Positions 7,511 through 15,084 are shown, counted from the stretch's first letter. The stretch is DNA of 25,670 bases from an uncultured Prevotella sp. (GCA_934272845.1 CAKQSF010000023.1:1-25670); one strand, 5' to 3'. The notes: generated from the sequence alone by a model not told the origin. Numbers and translations: made by a program.

Positions 7511-7675
7511 ATGAAAAAGACATATATAGCACCAGAAATAAATGTAGTAAAGGTACAGACAACAATCATGGCGGGGTCAGAATATGGTAAGAACGAAACG
7601 CCAGATAGTGCAGATAAAGCGCTTGGTCGCCACAACTCTATACAGTGGATTGACGACGAGGAGGACGAAATTTAA
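7511..7675 (+). CDS. Small peptide, 54 aa (MKKTYIAPEI type)
   Basis: The ORF starts MKKTYIAPEI, has a VVKVQTTIMAGS centre, and ends in an acidic tail (WIDDEEDEI). Small peptides with an MKKxYxxPE start and an acidic or Trp-Asp-rich end are abundant in Prevotella and Bacteroides and often follow secreted-protein genes. They are usually annotated hypothetical and their function is unknown. There is no classical hydrophobic signal peptide. The AC-rich octamer array ends 10 bp upstream, and heptamer repeats plus a terminator follow the stop, so the gene probably shares a transcript with the secreted protein. Whether the Ala-Gly-Ser in the middle marks a leader/core junction is only a guess. Confidence 0.7.
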   Translation: MKKTYIAPEINVVKVQTTIMAGSEYGKNETPDSADKALGRHNSIQWIDDEEDEI

Positions 7676-7716
7676 TTCATAATTCATAATTCATAATTAA
7701 TAATTAGGCTACGCCT
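7676..7716. repeat. CATAATT heptamer array plus GGCTACGCC palindrome
   Basis: Directly after a stop codon come TTCATAA/TTCATAATT heptamers in the CATAAT direction (reverse complement of the arrays found before start codons), ending in AGGCTACGCCT. The same heptamer-GGCTACGCC combination occurs at 25487-25535. Confidence 0.85.
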
Positions 7717-7730
7717 ATAAAAATAATTAT

Positions 7731-7789
7731 CGGGCTTCACACCTTAGCGGATTTTCTCCGCCCAGTGTGAAGCCCGCTTTGTTTTGTTT
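7731..7789. terminator. Bidirectional terminator between converging genes
   Basis: CGGGCTTCACAC (7731-7742) pairs with GTGTGAAGCCCG (7765-7776), with an inner GCGGA/TCCGC stem. A CTTTGTTTTGTTT tail on the plus strand suits the 54-aa gene, and the minus side is followed by a weaker T-rich stretch for the ATPase gene, whose stop lies at 7788-7790. The same outer stem sequence reappears at 9526-9597. Confidence 0.85.
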
Positions 7790-8858
7790 ATGCCTCATGC
7801 CTCAGAATCCAGTTTCGGAAGAAAGGGTCCTCCACTTCGTATTCCTTTGTTTTTATAACGTAGCCAGCCTGCATTAGGCGTTTGATGCCACTATAGAGCG
7901 TACTTGTAGGTATGGAATGTTGGGAGAGCACAGGTTGTCGTTTTGCAATGGATAACATGAGAAATTTGTCAGTCTTGTTGAAATTTACCCAAAGGCGTTC
8001 AAAGTCAAGGTCATGAACTGTTGTTATTTGTGATATAGCCTCGCTGACCACATTATCCCTAATGTAAGAGTAAGATAGTATTTCCCACACCTGTGAAGCC
8101 AGTTGCTGTGTGTAATATGGGTGACACAAGGTAGTGTCGACAATGGCTTTCGCTATGTCTGTAACATTGGCACCGCTATCCGCAGGCAGTCTTGTGGAAA
8201 TATATTCCAGGAAATCGTTCTCGGGTATCTTGTCTAAATGCATCAAGGTACCGAAGTGATAGAAAGGAGATTTTTTGCGTTCGAATATCTGTGTCATCAT
8301 AGACTCTTGGCTGCCGAGAAAGATATAATTGATATATCGTTGTTCTTGCATAATTGCTCTTAATTTCTTGTTGAGTCCTTTATCTATGTTTTCAATTTCC
8401 TGAAACTCATCGAGCACCACAATCATTTGATTTTCTGGTGAACTGACCTTTTCTAATAATTTTAGAGCGTCTTCTAATGCTACCGTAGTGTCTATCATGG
8501 GTTGGAAAGAGATATCTACGGCATCGGTCATAGGGTTGGTGGTAATTGATGGTATAATACGGAAATGACTCATTAAGTGCTTTATTTTCTCCATAGGATG
8601 GAGTTTGAAAACTTCTTTCAGTAGTGTAATAGCAAGATTTTCTGTGCTTACCACCATCTGTAGATTGATGGAAATGTATGGTCTGCCAAGTTCCTTAACG
8701 GCTTTTTTAACTAAGGAAGACTTGCCAAATCGTCGTGGACTTATCAGTATTAGATGGTTCTCACTGTTCATGGCGTGTTTTATGTATGCCAACTCTTTTA
8801 CTCTGTCTGTGAAGAAGTTGTCTTCAACTATTGTTCCGAATTTAAAGGGATTTTTCAT
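7788..8858 (-). CDS. ATP-binding protein, Arch_ATPase-like (356 aa)
   Basis: The N-terminal P-loop domain carries Walker A SPRRFGKSS (residues 40-48), Walker B MIVVLDEFQEI (145-155) and a sensor-like FLGSQES (180-186). The region after residue 270 looks like a winged-helix segment (STLYSGIKRLMQAGYVI, then EVEDPFFRNWI near the end). This layout fits the archaeal-type ATPase/STAND-like NTPases common in Bacteroidales, and the length is normal. Function is unproven. The ATG at 8858 is preceded by a TACCTTTG -7 box with two tandem 15-bp repeats between box and start, suggesting control by a DNA-binding protein, possibly the product itself. It converges with the 54-aa peptide gene across a shared terminator. 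Confidence 0.88.
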   Translation of the reverse strand: MKNPFKFGTIVEDNFFTDRVKELAYIKHAMNSENHLILISPRRFGKSSLVKKAVKELGRPYISINLQMVVSTENLAITLLKEVFKLHPMEKIKHLMSHFRIIPSITTNPMTDAVDISFQPMIDTTVALEDALKLLEKVSSPENQMIVVLDEFQEIENIDKGLNKKLRAIMQEQRYINYIFLGSQESMMTQIFERKKSPFYHFGTLMHLDKIPENDFLEYISTRLPADSGANVTDIAKAIVDTTLCHPYYTQQLASQVWEILSYSYIRDNVVSEAISQITTVHDLDFERLWVNFNKTDKFLMLSIAKRQPVLSQHSIPTSTLYSGIKRLMQAGYVIKTKEYEVEDPFFRNWILRHEA

Positions 8859-8859
8859 A

Positions 8860-8889
8860 TTACGAAATTTTTCGTTACGAAATTTTTCG
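8860..8889 (-). promoter_or_regulatory. Operator-like tandem 15-bp repeats before the ATPase gene
   Basis: TTACGAAATTTTTCG occurs twice in perfect tandem (8860-8874 and 8875-8889). Each copy is a near palindrome (CGAAATTTTTCG). Both lie between the -7 box and the start codon, i.e. over the expected transcription start, a typical place for repressor binding. Confidence 0.6.
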
Positions 8890-8897
8890 CAAAGGTA
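8890..8897 (-). promoter_or_regulatory. -7 box (TACCTTTG) for the ATPase gene
   Basis: Minus-strand TACCTTTG about 31 bp upstream of the ATG at 8858. No clear TTTG at -33 was found, which would fit a weak or activator/repressor-tuned promoter. Confidence 0.6.
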
Positions 8898-8974
8898 AGT
8901 TTTTTCCCATAAATGCTAGTATTTTCATGGTTAAGTAATATTAAAAAAATGGTTTGCATGTTATTTTACGCAAG

Positions 8975-9030
8975 ATGACGGGGGAGAGAAAGTAACTCTC
9001 TGCCGTAGAGAGGGGGTGAGGCCCGCTTTT
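8975..9030. repeat. Relic copy of the 9526-9597 terminator
   Basis: ATGACGGGGGAGAGAAAGTA, then ACTCTCTGCCGTAGAGAG and GGGGTGAGGCCCGCTTTT, match the terminator at 9541-9596 almost base for base. The complementary left arm (GCGGGCTTCACACCC) is absent here, so it cannot form the full stem. It looks like a truncated duplicate. Confidence 0.75.
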
Positions 9031-9062
9031 GCGTGTTTTTTGTTTTAAAAAACAGAGGATAT

Positions 9063-9093
9063 TTTGTAGTAAAATATTTTTTTCTTAACTTTG
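9063..9093 (+). promoter_or_regulatory. Promoter upstream of the small ORF pair
   Basis: TTTG at 9063-9066 and TAACTTTG at 9086-9093 with a 19-bp spacer, a good Bacteroidetes promoter. It gives a leader of about 145 nt to the first ATG at 9245. Confidence 0.75.
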
Positions 9094-9244
9094 CAGCAGA
9101 CGAAGATAAATAGTCCATTATAAATAACTGTAAAAAATAATATATAAGTATACTTACTTAAAAAATTTTTTTTACATATATAAGGATATTGTAGATTCAT
9201 GGTTGCTTGTTGAAAATCAACATAACCCGCGGATAATTATTGCT

Positions 9245-9319
9245 ATGGGTGGTAAATCGATGAATACGAATATAATGGAAGTAGAACTATATAATAAAAT
9301 TAAGAACTATGCAGGATAA
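9245..9319 (+). CDS. Possible micro-ORF (24 aa) overlapping the next gene
   Basis: ATG at 9245 opens a 24-codon frame (MGGKSMNTNIMEVELYNKIK plus NYAG) ending TAA at 9317-9319, inside the start of the gene at 9309. The frame stays open upstream to about 9134 but contains no ATG there (a TTG lies at 9203). Either it is a short upstream cistron translationally coupled to the 60-aa gene, or the remains of a larger gene. The ELYNKIKNY ending looks protein-like, but I do not recognise it. Confidence 0.35.
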   Translation: MGGKSMNTNIMEVELYNKIKNYAG

Positions 9320-9491
9320 AGATATTGATACTCTTATTAAGGGTTTGGAGAAGGCGGAATATAATACCTTGCGGATGAAATCTATGAGAAATGAAATGGT
9401 TGTTCATTGTGACGAGAATGGTAACATAAGTCGCCAGCCTGCTCGAGAAGTGTTCAAGGAATTATATAATGAACCTGCTCCGCAATATTGA
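9309..9491 (+). CDS. Small hypothetical protein (60 aa)
   Basis: A 60-aa, charged, probably helical protein (DTLIKGLEKAEYNTLRMKS, then a VVHCDENGNISRQPAREV turn-strand segment and FKELYNEPAPQY). The layout resembles small Bacteroidales proteins of 50-70 aa with a helix followed by a DxxGN turn, for which I know no function. Its ATG overlaps the stop of the upstream micro-ORF by 11 nt, suggesting coupling. A strong terminator follows 34 nt after the stop and a good promoter lies about 215 nt upstream, so the pair is a complete small transcription unit. Confidence 0.65.
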   Translation: MQDKDIDTLIKGLEKAEYNTLRMKSMRNEMVVHCDENGNISRQPAREVFKELYNEPAPQY

Positions 9492-9525
9492 GTAAGGATA
9501 TAAACTATCATTACGCATAATGTGA

Positions 9526-9597
9526 GCGGGCTTCACACCCATGACGGGGGAGAGAAAGTAACTCTCTGCCGTAGAGAGGGGGTGAAGCCCGCTTTTT
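9526..9597 (+). terminator. Terminator after the 60-aa gene
   Basis: GCGGGCTTCACACCC (9526-9540) pairs with GGGGTGAAGCCCGC (9579-9592), followed by TTTTT. The loop contains two alternative small hairpins around CTCTC (GAGAG...CTCTC and CTCTC...GAGAG). Confidence 0.88.
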
Positions 9598-9634
9598 CTG
9601 TAAAATTAATACGTTTTAATTCAACCAGCGTGTT
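9598..9634. repeat. Dispersed CTGTAAAATTAATACG sequence
   Basis: CTGTAAAATTAATACGTTTT followed by AATTCAACCAGCGTG is nearly the reverse complement of 16890-16926. In that second place it follows a fragment of the 126-aa gene family, so it may be a downstream flank that travels with that family. Confidence 0.7.
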
Positions 9635-9725
9635 AAACTAATAATATTTGAGACGGAAACAACTTGATTTAGTGCATTAAGACGGTGTATCCATAACAGT
9701 ATACGTTATACTATACATACAACGC

Positions 9726-9756
9726 TTGGAAACGGCTTAAGAATGTAGTAACTTTG
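9726..9756 (+). promoter_or_regulatory. Promoter for the M15 peptidase cluster
   Basis: TTG at 9726-9728 and TAACTTTG at 9749-9756 with a 20-bp spacer. The leader to the ATG at 9999 is about 235 nt, two thirds of it octamer repeat. Confidence 0.78.
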
Positions 9757-9827
9757 CAAACAGAAAGGAAAAAGGGCAACCCCCACAGGGGAGGAGGAAA
9801 TACAAACAGACAGGTTGTAACCTAAGA

Positions 9828-9994
9828 CCACCAAACCACCAATCTACCAATCTACCAATCTACCAATCTACCAATCTACCAATCTACCAATCTACCAATC
9901 TACCAATCTACCAAACCACTAATCTACCAATCTACCAAACCACTAATCTACCAATCTACCAAACCACTAATCTACCAATCTACCAAACCACTAA
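9828..9994. repeat. AC-rich octamer array in the leader of the M15 gene
   Basis: About 20 octamer units (ACCAATCT nine or more times in a row, then ACCAAACC and ACTAATCT alternating), sense orientation, ending 5 bp before the ATG at 9999. Guanine is absent over more than 150 bases, so the leader RNA should be single stranded. Confidence 0.92.
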
Positions 9995-9998
9995 TACC

Positions 9999-10454
9999 AT
10001 GAAAAACACACAAGAGAACGATTTGAAAGACTTTCAACTCAGCAAGCACTTCATGCTGTCGGAATTTACACGCAGCGCAACAGCCATAAAGCATGGCATA
10101 GACAACACACCGGACGCTGACTCAGTAGCGGCACTGCAGGACCTCTGCATCAACGTCCTTGAACCACTACGCAGGCGCTTTGGCGTGATACGTATAACGA
10201 GCGGCTACAGGTGCTTGAAGTTGAACCAGATGGTGGGAGGGTCGCGAACCTCTCAACATCTCTTTGGCGAGGCGGCTGACATTCATGTGGGCGGCATTGA
10301 GACGGCGAAGAAGTACTTCTACTTTATTAAGGAGAACCTCGTCTTCGACCAAATGCTGCTCGAGATGAAGCAAGGGCATGTGCACTGCCTGCACGTCAGT
10401 TATACCTCGGAAAGGGTAAACAGGGGATATGTAAGGACGCACTACGATGTTTAA
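9999..10454 (+). CDS. Peptidase M15A-type D-Ala-D-Ala carboxypeptidase / endolysin-like protein
   Basis: The 151-aa protein contains the M15 zinc motif SxHxxGxAxD as SQHLFGEAAD (residues 85-94, ligands His87 and Asp94) and the third ligand in LHVSY (His132). SGYRC at 68-72 is also typical. It should cut peptidoglycan peptide bonds. There is no obvious signal peptide, as in phage-type endolysin relatives. It leads the cluster M15 - HU-like - smalltalk peptide, an arrangement often seen in Bacteroides and Prevotella and possibly of phage origin. The start is fixed by LKDFQLSKHF, the usual family beginning, and by the repeat-filled leader ending right before the ATG. Confidence 0.88.
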   Translation: MKNTQENDLKDFQLSKHFMLSEFTRSATAIKHGIDNTPDADSVAALQDLCINVLEPLRRRFGVIRITSGYRCLKLNQMVGGSRTSQHLFGEAADIHVGGIETAKKYFYFIKENLVFDQMLLEMKQGHVHCLHVSYTSERVNRGYVRTHYDV

Positions 10455-10485
10455 TTAATAATTAATAATTAATAATTAATAATTG
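10453..10485. repeat. TAATAAT-type heptamer array after the M15 stop
   Basis: TTAATAA heptamers following the stop codon, ending in GGGCTAACGCC, the same array-plus-GGCTACGCC-like signature as at 7676 and 25487. This version is symmetric, so no orientation can be read. Confidence 0.8.
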
Positions 10486-10489
10486 GGCT

Positions 10490-10625
10490 AACGCCGTTGT
10501 AACCTTTAACCCCACAACCTCAAACTGTTAACCTCAAACAGGTAACTGTTAACCTCACAACCTCAAACCATTAACCATTAACAAACAATTATTAACCATT
10601 AATCTAAAAAGAAAGGAAAAACACT
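10490..10625 (+). promoter_or_regulatory. G-poor AACCTCAAAC/TTAACC leader of the HU-like gene
   Basis: Irregular repeats of AACCTCAAAC and CTGTTAACC, then TTATTAACCATTAATC. The stretch is almost free of G. It ends in AAAGAAAGGAAAAACACT before the ATG, where AAAGGA is a plausible purine-rich ribosome contact. No TAnnTTTG box is visible, so the gene is probably cotranscribed with the M15 gene. Confidence 0.55.
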
Positions 10626-11021
10626 ATGGCAATTCAGTATGTAACTAAGCAAGACACTCGTAAGAACGGTAGCAACCTCTGGTACGGTCGCGCCATCCAC
10701 CCAGCAACCATCAATCTTGACGCTCTGGCAGAGCGCATACAGCACAACTGCTCTATGACGAAGGGCGACGTGCTGGCGGTGCTCACCGAGATGGTCAGCG
10801 TGATGAACTATGAACTCCAGAACTCTAACAAGGTGAAGATCGACGGGCTCGGTACCTTCTATATGGGCATACGCACTAGCGGTGCCGCTAGCGAGGATAA
10901 GTTTAACGCTGTTGACAATATCAAGGCGTTTACCGTTAACTTCCTTGCCGAGGGTAAGAAGACTAACGGCAAACTGGTCCGTACCTTCACCGACGGCGTT
11001 AAGGCAGTAAAGGCGGTGTAA
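10626..11021 (+). CDS. HU-like DNA-binding protein (HU-HIG type)
   Basis: The 131-aa protein carries the HU/IHF-like fold of the Bacteroidetes 'HU domain fused to Ig-like' family: NLWYGRAI near the N terminus, then LAERIQHNCSMTKGDVLAVL, NSNKVKIDGLGTFYMGI (the beta arm region) and a Lys-rich end. Such proteins bind DNA non-specifically or sense structure. They are typically found beside M15/amidase endolysin-like genes and smalltalk peptides, as here. Length is normal, and the basic C terminus GKLVRTFTDGVKAVKAV fits. A GC-rich hairpin follows 9 bp after the stop. Confidence 0.88.
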   Translation: MAIQYVTKQDTRKNGSNLWYGRAIHPATINLDALAERIQHNCSMTKGDVLAVLTEMVSVMNYELQNSNKVKIDGLGTFYMGIRTSGAASEDKFNAVDNIKAFTVNFLAEGKKTNGKLVRTFTDGVKAVKAV

Positions 11022-11029
11022 AGGCTCTG

Positions 11030-11059
11030 CCCCCTAATCCCCCCACGGGGGGATGGGGG
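11030..11059 (+). terminator. G/C-run hairpin after the HU-like gene
   Basis: ATCCCCCC (11037-11044) pairs with GGGGGGAT (11047-11054), extended by flanking CCCCC and GGGGG. There is no T-run, so it may be a processing or attenuation hairpin rather than a full terminator. Expression of the downstream smalltalk gene would need read-through. Confidence 0.55.
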
Positions 11060-11314
11060 ACCACCAATCTACCAAACCACTAAACCACCAATCTACCAAA
11101 CCACCAAACGACTAAACCACCAATCTACCAAACCCCAAAACCACCAAACCACCAATCTACCAAACCACCAATCTACCAAACCACCAATCTACCAAACCAC
11201 CAATCTACCAAACCACCAAACCACCAAACGACTAATCTACCAAACCACCAAACGACTAAACCACCAATCTACCAAACCACCAATCTACCAAACCACCAAA
11301 CGACTAAACCACCA
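11060..11314. repeat. AC-rich octamer array before the smalltalk gene
   Basis: About 31 octamers (ACCAATCT, ACCAAACC, ACCAAACG, ACTAAACC) in the sense direction, running into the start codon of the gene at 11315 (ACCAATG, the ATG following directly). No promoter box is present between 11021 and 11315. Confidence 0.92.
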
Positions 11315-11416
11315 ATGATAAACAACAAATGGAGCGTCATTATAAATGCCGTGCTGACGGCGTTGACGTCAATAATCAGTGCGCTGACGGTAGCGTCATG
11401 CGGTTTTAATGTATAA
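11315..11416 (+). CDS. Smalltalk protein (33-aa micropeptide)
   Basis: Begins MINNKWSVIINAVLTALTSI and ends SALTVASCGFNV. This matches what I recall of the Bacteroidetes 'smalltalk protein' family: about 30 residues, an N-terminal K/W, one hydrophobic helix and a C-terminal SC(G), found beside M15/amidase and HU-like genes. The Ala-Ser-Cys looks like a lipobox, but Cys lies almost at the end, so a lipoprotein with a five-residue mature peptide would be odd. Function unknown. The start is set by the octamer array that runs directly into the ATG. Confidence 0.8.
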   Translation: MINNKWSVIINAVLTALTSIISALTVASCGFNV

Positions 11417-11480
11417 TTAATAATGAATAATGCATAATTAATAATTAATAATGCATAATGCATAATGCATAATGAATAAT
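11417..11480. repeat. CATAATG-direction heptamer array
   Basis: ATAATGC and ATAATGA heptamers after the smalltalk stop codon, again the antisense direction compared with arrays before starts, leading into the AAGGCTTCGCC terminator arm. Confidence 0.85.
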
Positions 11481-11481
11481 T

Positions 11482-11524
11482 AAGGCTTCGCCGCGGTAGT
11501 ATGCCATGGTGAAGCCTTTTTATT
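11482..11524 (+). terminator. Terminator after the smalltalk gene
   Basis: AAGGCTTCGCC... pairs with ...GGTGAAGCCTT, followed by TTTTATTT. It closes the M15-HU-smalltalk unit. Confidence 0.85.
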
Positions 11525-11611
11525 TAAGGGCGGTAATATATAGTAACAATTCAGCAATGGTTACGTCAATTAATGTCTTTACTTATATGCACGCTTTCTC
11601 GGCATAGAAGA

Positions 11612-11768
11612 GTTAGACTTTCTTTGGCTGAACTCGGCTTTGCCGCTTGCCTTAGCAAGAAGCCTACATTTTGAATTAACGTTAGACTTTCTTTGGCTGA
11701 ACTCGGCTTTGCCGCTTGCCTTAGCAAGAAGCCTACATTTTGAATTAACGTTAGCAATTCTTTGGCTG
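11612..11768. repeat. 69-bp direct repeat, two copies plus a partial third
   Basis: The unit beginning GTTAGACTTTCTTTGGCTGA starts at 11612 and 11681, identical over its length, and a diverged third start (GTTAGCAATTCTTTGGCTG) lies at 11750, exactly 69 bp on. It includes AACTCGGCTTTGCCGCTTGC, found inverted at 3663-3700. The length is a multiple of three, giving a repeated but probably meaningless minus-strand frame. Confidence 0.85.
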
Positions 11769-11990
11769 GAAGCCAATACTATGAGTAACCGTGGGCATCG
11801 CCCACGGATTTTAGGTACTCTCCCTATTCTCAGCCTGGAAGGCTGTACATTATTGGTAGTGTACAGCCCTCCAGGCTGATATTTCCATACTATGCCAAAT
11901 CCGTAGGCTTCGCCCACGGTTACTCATAGTATAGCCTTCCAGGCTAATTCTATCTGTACTTTGCATATAATCACCCTTAAATTATCGCTT
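11764..11990. repeat. Nested palindrome, family A, copy 4, in inverted orientation
   Basis: Left arm GGCTGGAAGCCAATACTATG, an inner pair (CAGCCTGGAAGGCTGTACA and TGTACAGCCCTCCAGGCTG), and right arm ending ATAGCCTTCCAGGCTA at 11945. The right flank (ATTCTATCTGTACTTTGCAT, then ATAATCACCCTTAAATTATC) is the reverse complement of the sequence before copies 1 and 3, with just one 26-bp unit. The composite is therefore the same element lying backwards. Confidence 0.82.
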
Positions 11991-12062
11991 CTGTAAAACT
12001 CTTTTCATCATCACTAAAGTAAAAAAAAGAGTGAAAACTACTGCTATTCAGTAAATTCTTTG

Positions 12063-12070
12063 TAATTTTG
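12063..12070 (+). promoter_or_regulatory. -7 box (TAATTTTG) for leuS
   Basis: TAATTTTG 34 bp upstream of the leuS ATG fits TAnnTTTG. No TTTG at the usual -33 distance. Confidence 0.6.
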
Positions 12071-12104
12071 CAGATAAATAGGAAATTATACATAATATAT
12101 AGCA

Positions 12105-14939
12105 ATGGAATATAACTTCAGAGACATTGAGAAGAAATGGTTCGACTACTGGAAGCAGCAGAAGACCTACCACGTTACAGAGAATAAGGATAAAAAGAAA
12201 TTCTATGTGCTCAACATGTTCCCTTACCCATCAGGTGCGGGACTGCATGTTGGTCACCCACTGGGTTACATTGCCAGTGATATCTACGCTCGCTATAAGC
12301 GTCTGCAGGGCTTCAACGTGCTCAACCCTATGGGCTACGACGCTTACGGACTGCCTGCAGAGCAGTATGCCATACAGACAGGACAGCACCCTGAGGTTAC
12401 TACCAATGCTAATATCAACCGCTACCGTGAGCAGTTGGACAAGATAGGTTTCTCGTTTGACTGGGACCGCGAGGTGCGCACCTGCGACCCTGGTTACTAT
12501 AAGTGGACACAGTGGGCGTTTCAGAAGATGTATAACTCCTTCTTCTGTAACTCTTGCCAGAAGGCACAGCCTATAGAGGAACTCGTAAAGCACTTCAGCG
12601 AGAAGGGCACAGAGGGCGTTAATGCCGCTTGCACCGAGGAGATGACATTCACCGCTGAGGAGTGGAACGCATGGGACGAGAAGAAAAAGAACAATGTTCT
12701 CATGAACTACCGCATAGCCTTCATGGGCGAGACAATGGTAAACTGGTGTGCCGGACTGGGCACGGTGCTTGCCAATGACGAGGTGGTAGACGGCGTCAGC
12801 GTGCGTGGCGGTTACCCTGTAGAGCAGAAGAAGATGCGCCAGTGGTGCCTGCGTGTCAGCGCATACGCACAGCGACTGCTCGACGGTCTGCAGACCATAC
12901 AGTGGAGCGACTCTATCACCGAGACACAGAAAAACTGGATAGGCCGCTCTGAGGGTACAGAGGTTAACATTAAGGTGGCAGACCAGGACGTAGAGTTCAC
13001 TATCTTCACCACACGTGCCGACACCATGTTTGGCGTAACATTCTTTGTACTAGCGCCAGAGTCAGACCTCGTTGACCAGGTAACGACAGCGGAGCAGCGC
13101 CAGGCAGTAGACGAATACGTAAAGTACGTAAAGGGCAGAACAGAGCGTGAGCGCATGATAGACCACACCGTAACGGGCGTCTTCTCAGGTGCTTACGGCA
13201 TCAACCCTATCACGGGCGACAAGTGTCCTATATATGTTTCAGAATATGTGCTCGCAGGTTACGGCACAGGAGCCATCATGGCGGTGCCAGCGCACGACTC
13301 ACGCGACTATGCCTTTGCTAAGCACTTCGACCTCCCTATCATCCCGTTGATAGAGGGTGCCGACGTTAGCGAGGAGAGTTATGACGCCAAGGAAGGCATC
13401 GTGATGAACTCGCCAATGGAGGGCAAGACAGCCTATAAGGGCTTTAACCTCAACGGACTGACCATCAAGGAGGCTATAGCAGCAACAAAGAAGTTTGTGA
13501 AGACTGAGGGATTGGGCAGAGTGAAGGTGAACTACCGTCTGCGCGATGCCATCTTCTCACGTCAGCGTTACTGGGGCGAGCCGTTCCCTGTATATTATAA
13601 GGACGGCATGCCAGTGATGATACCAGAGGAGTGCCTGCCTATACAACTGCCACAGGTGGAGAAGTTCTTGCCTACCGAGACGGGCGAGCCACCATTGGGC
13701 AACGCTACCAAGTGGGCGTGGAACGAAGAGAAGAAGTGTATCGTAGACAATAGCGAGATAGACAACAAGACTGTCTTCCCTATAGAACTCTACACTATGC
13801 CAGGCTTTGCAGGTTCGTCAGCATACTACCTGCGCTATATGGACCCACACAACGACCAGGCTCTCGTAAGCAAGGAGGCAGACGAGTACTGGCAGAACGT
13901 GGACCTCTACGTAGGAGGTTCAGAGCACGCTACGGGTCACCTTATCTACTCACGATTCTGGTGTAAGTTCCTTTACGACCTCGGCGTAAGTTGCAAGGAC
14001 GAGCCATTCCAGAAACTCGTTAACCAGGGCATGATACAGGGACGCTCTAACTTTGTATATCGTATAAAGGACACCAATACCTTCGTTTCTCTCGACAAGA
14101 AGGAGGGTTATGACGTAACACCAATACACGTAGACGTGAACATCGTCAGTGGCGATATACTCGACGTAGAGGCGTTCAAGGCATGGCGTCCAGAGTATAA
14201 CGACGCGCAGTTTATACTCAACGATGATGGCAAGTATCTCTGCGGATGGGCTGTAGAGAAGATGTCGAAGTCAATGTTCAACGTTGTCAACCCTGACATG
14301 ATAGTAGAGAAGTACGGTGCCGACACACTGCGCCTCTACGAGATGTTCCTTGGACCAGTGGAGCAGTCAAAGCCATGGGACACCAACGGCATCGATGGTT
14401 GTCACCGCTTCCTCAAGAAGTTCTGGGGACTGTTCTTCGACCGTGAGGGCAACAACATCATTACCGACGACGCACCTACGGCAGAGCAGGAGAAATCACT
14501 CCACAAACTCATCAAGAAGGTAACGGGCGACATAGAGCAGTTCTCTTACAACACCTCTATCTCTGCCTTCATGATAGCCGTTGGCGAGTTGCAGAAGTGT
14601 CACAGCAAGGCGGTACTGAAGGACCTCGTAGTGCTCCTCGCACCGTTTGCACCATTCATGGCAGAAGAACTCTGGCACGTGCTAGGAGGCGAAGGCACCG
14701 TATGCGATGCACAGTGGCCTAAGTGGGACGAGGCAAAGTTGAAGGACTCAGAGAAGACCATACCAGTACAGTTCTGCGGCAAGACACGCTTCACCATACA
14801 GTTGCCTGCCGACATCAGCCGTGAGGACGCGGAGAAGGCTGCACTGGCTGACGAGCGCACTGCGAAATATACAGAGGGCAAGCAGGTAATGAAGGTTATC
14901 GTGGTGCCAGGACGTATTATTAATATTGTAGTAAAGTAG
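12105..14939 (+). CDS. leuS: Leucine-tRNA ligase
   Basis: The 944-aa class I synthetase charges tRNA-Leu with leucine using ATP. The HIGH motif appears as HVGH (residues 48-51, in [14 protein letters not shown]) and the KMSKS motif as KMSKS at 719-723 ([11 protein letters not shown]). The CP1 editing region is present ([12 protein letters not shown], then [13 protein letters not shown]), so post-transfer editing is expected. An insertion before KMSKS containing [17 protein letters not shown], also seen in other Bacteroidetes LeuRS, is retained. Length is normal. The ATG at 12105 starts the conserved [12 protein letters not shown]. rdgB follows 145 bp downstream; in Bacteroides a membrane-protein gene often sits between them but is missing here. 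Confidence 0.97.
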   Translation: MEYNFRDIEKKWFDYWKQQKTYHVTENKDKKKFYVLNMFPYPSGAGLHVGHPLGYIASDIYARYKRLQGFNVLNPMGYDAYGLPAEQYAIQTGQHPEVTTNANINRYREQLDKIGFSFDWDREVRTCDPGYYKWTQWAFQKMYNSFFCNSCQKAQPIEELVKHFSEKGTEGVNAACTEEMTFTAEEWNAWDEKKKNNVLMNYRIAFMGETMVNWCAGLGTVLANDEVVDGVSVRGGYPVEQKKMRQWCLRVSAYAQRLLDGLQTIQWSDSITETQKNWIGRSEGTEVNIKVADQDVEFTIFTTRADTMFGVTFFVLAPESDLVDQVTTAEQRQAVDEYVKYVKGRTERERMIDHTVTGVFSGAYGINPITGDKCPIYVSEYVLAGYGTGAIMAVPAHDSRDYAFAKHFDLPIIPLIEGADVSEESYDAKEGIVMNSPMEGKTAYKGFNLNGLTIKEAIAATKKFVKTEGLGRVKVNYRLRDAIFSRQRYWGEPFPVYYKDGMPVMIPEECLPIQLPQVEKFLPTETGEPPLGNATKWAWNEEKKCIVDNSEIDNKTVFPIELYTMPGFAGSSAYYLRYMDPHNDQALVSKEADEYWQNVDLYVGGSEHATGHLIYSRFWCKFLYDLGVSCKDEPFQKLVNQGMIQGRSNFVYRIKDTNTFVSLDKKEGYDVTPIHVDVNIVSGDILDVEAFKAWRPEYNDAQFILNDDGKYLCGWAVEKMSKSMFNVVNPDMIVEKYGADTLRLYEMFLGPVEQSKPWDTNGIDGCHRFLKKFWGLFFDREGNNIITDDAPTAEQEKSLHKLIKKVTGDIEQFSYNTSISAFMIAVGELQKCHSKAVLKDLVVLLAPFAPFMAEELWHVLGGEGTVCDAQWPKWDEAKLKDSEKTIPVQFCGKTRFTIQLPADISREDAEKAALADERTAKYTEGKQVMKVIVVPGRIINIVVK

Positions 14940-15084
14940 GGCTTGTGGATTAGGTTTTGGGGTCTTAGGGCTTTGTTTTAAGGTCTTAGGCTTGGGTCTT
15001 TGTTTTAAGGTCTTAGGGCTTGCCCATCCTGTCCTTGTGCGGTGGCGTTTCTACGCCATCGACCCCTCTCAAATAAAAAGAAAT
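14940..15084. repeat. leuS-rdgB gap: GGTCTTAGG repeats and a covarying hairpin
   Basis: 14950-15022 contains two near-copies of TTTGTTTTAAGGTCTTAGG separated by GGTCTTAGGCTT words. At 15037-15059, GTGCGGTGGCGTTTCTACGC followed by CATC forms a TGGCG/CGCCA stem over a TTTCTA loop. The matching element inside metH (20421-20442) has TGACG/CGTCA, a compensated stem change. No clear promoter box was found for rdgB. Confidence 0.7.

Noticed and set aside
11579..11917. 112-aa minus-strand frame with two identical 23-aa repeats
   Set aside because: It is the translation of the 69-bp direct repeat and a palindrome arm; no promoter or start context.
14992..15084. Upstream start for rdgB
   Set aside because: The added 31 residues come from repeats and a hairpin; the conserved fold begins at 15085.
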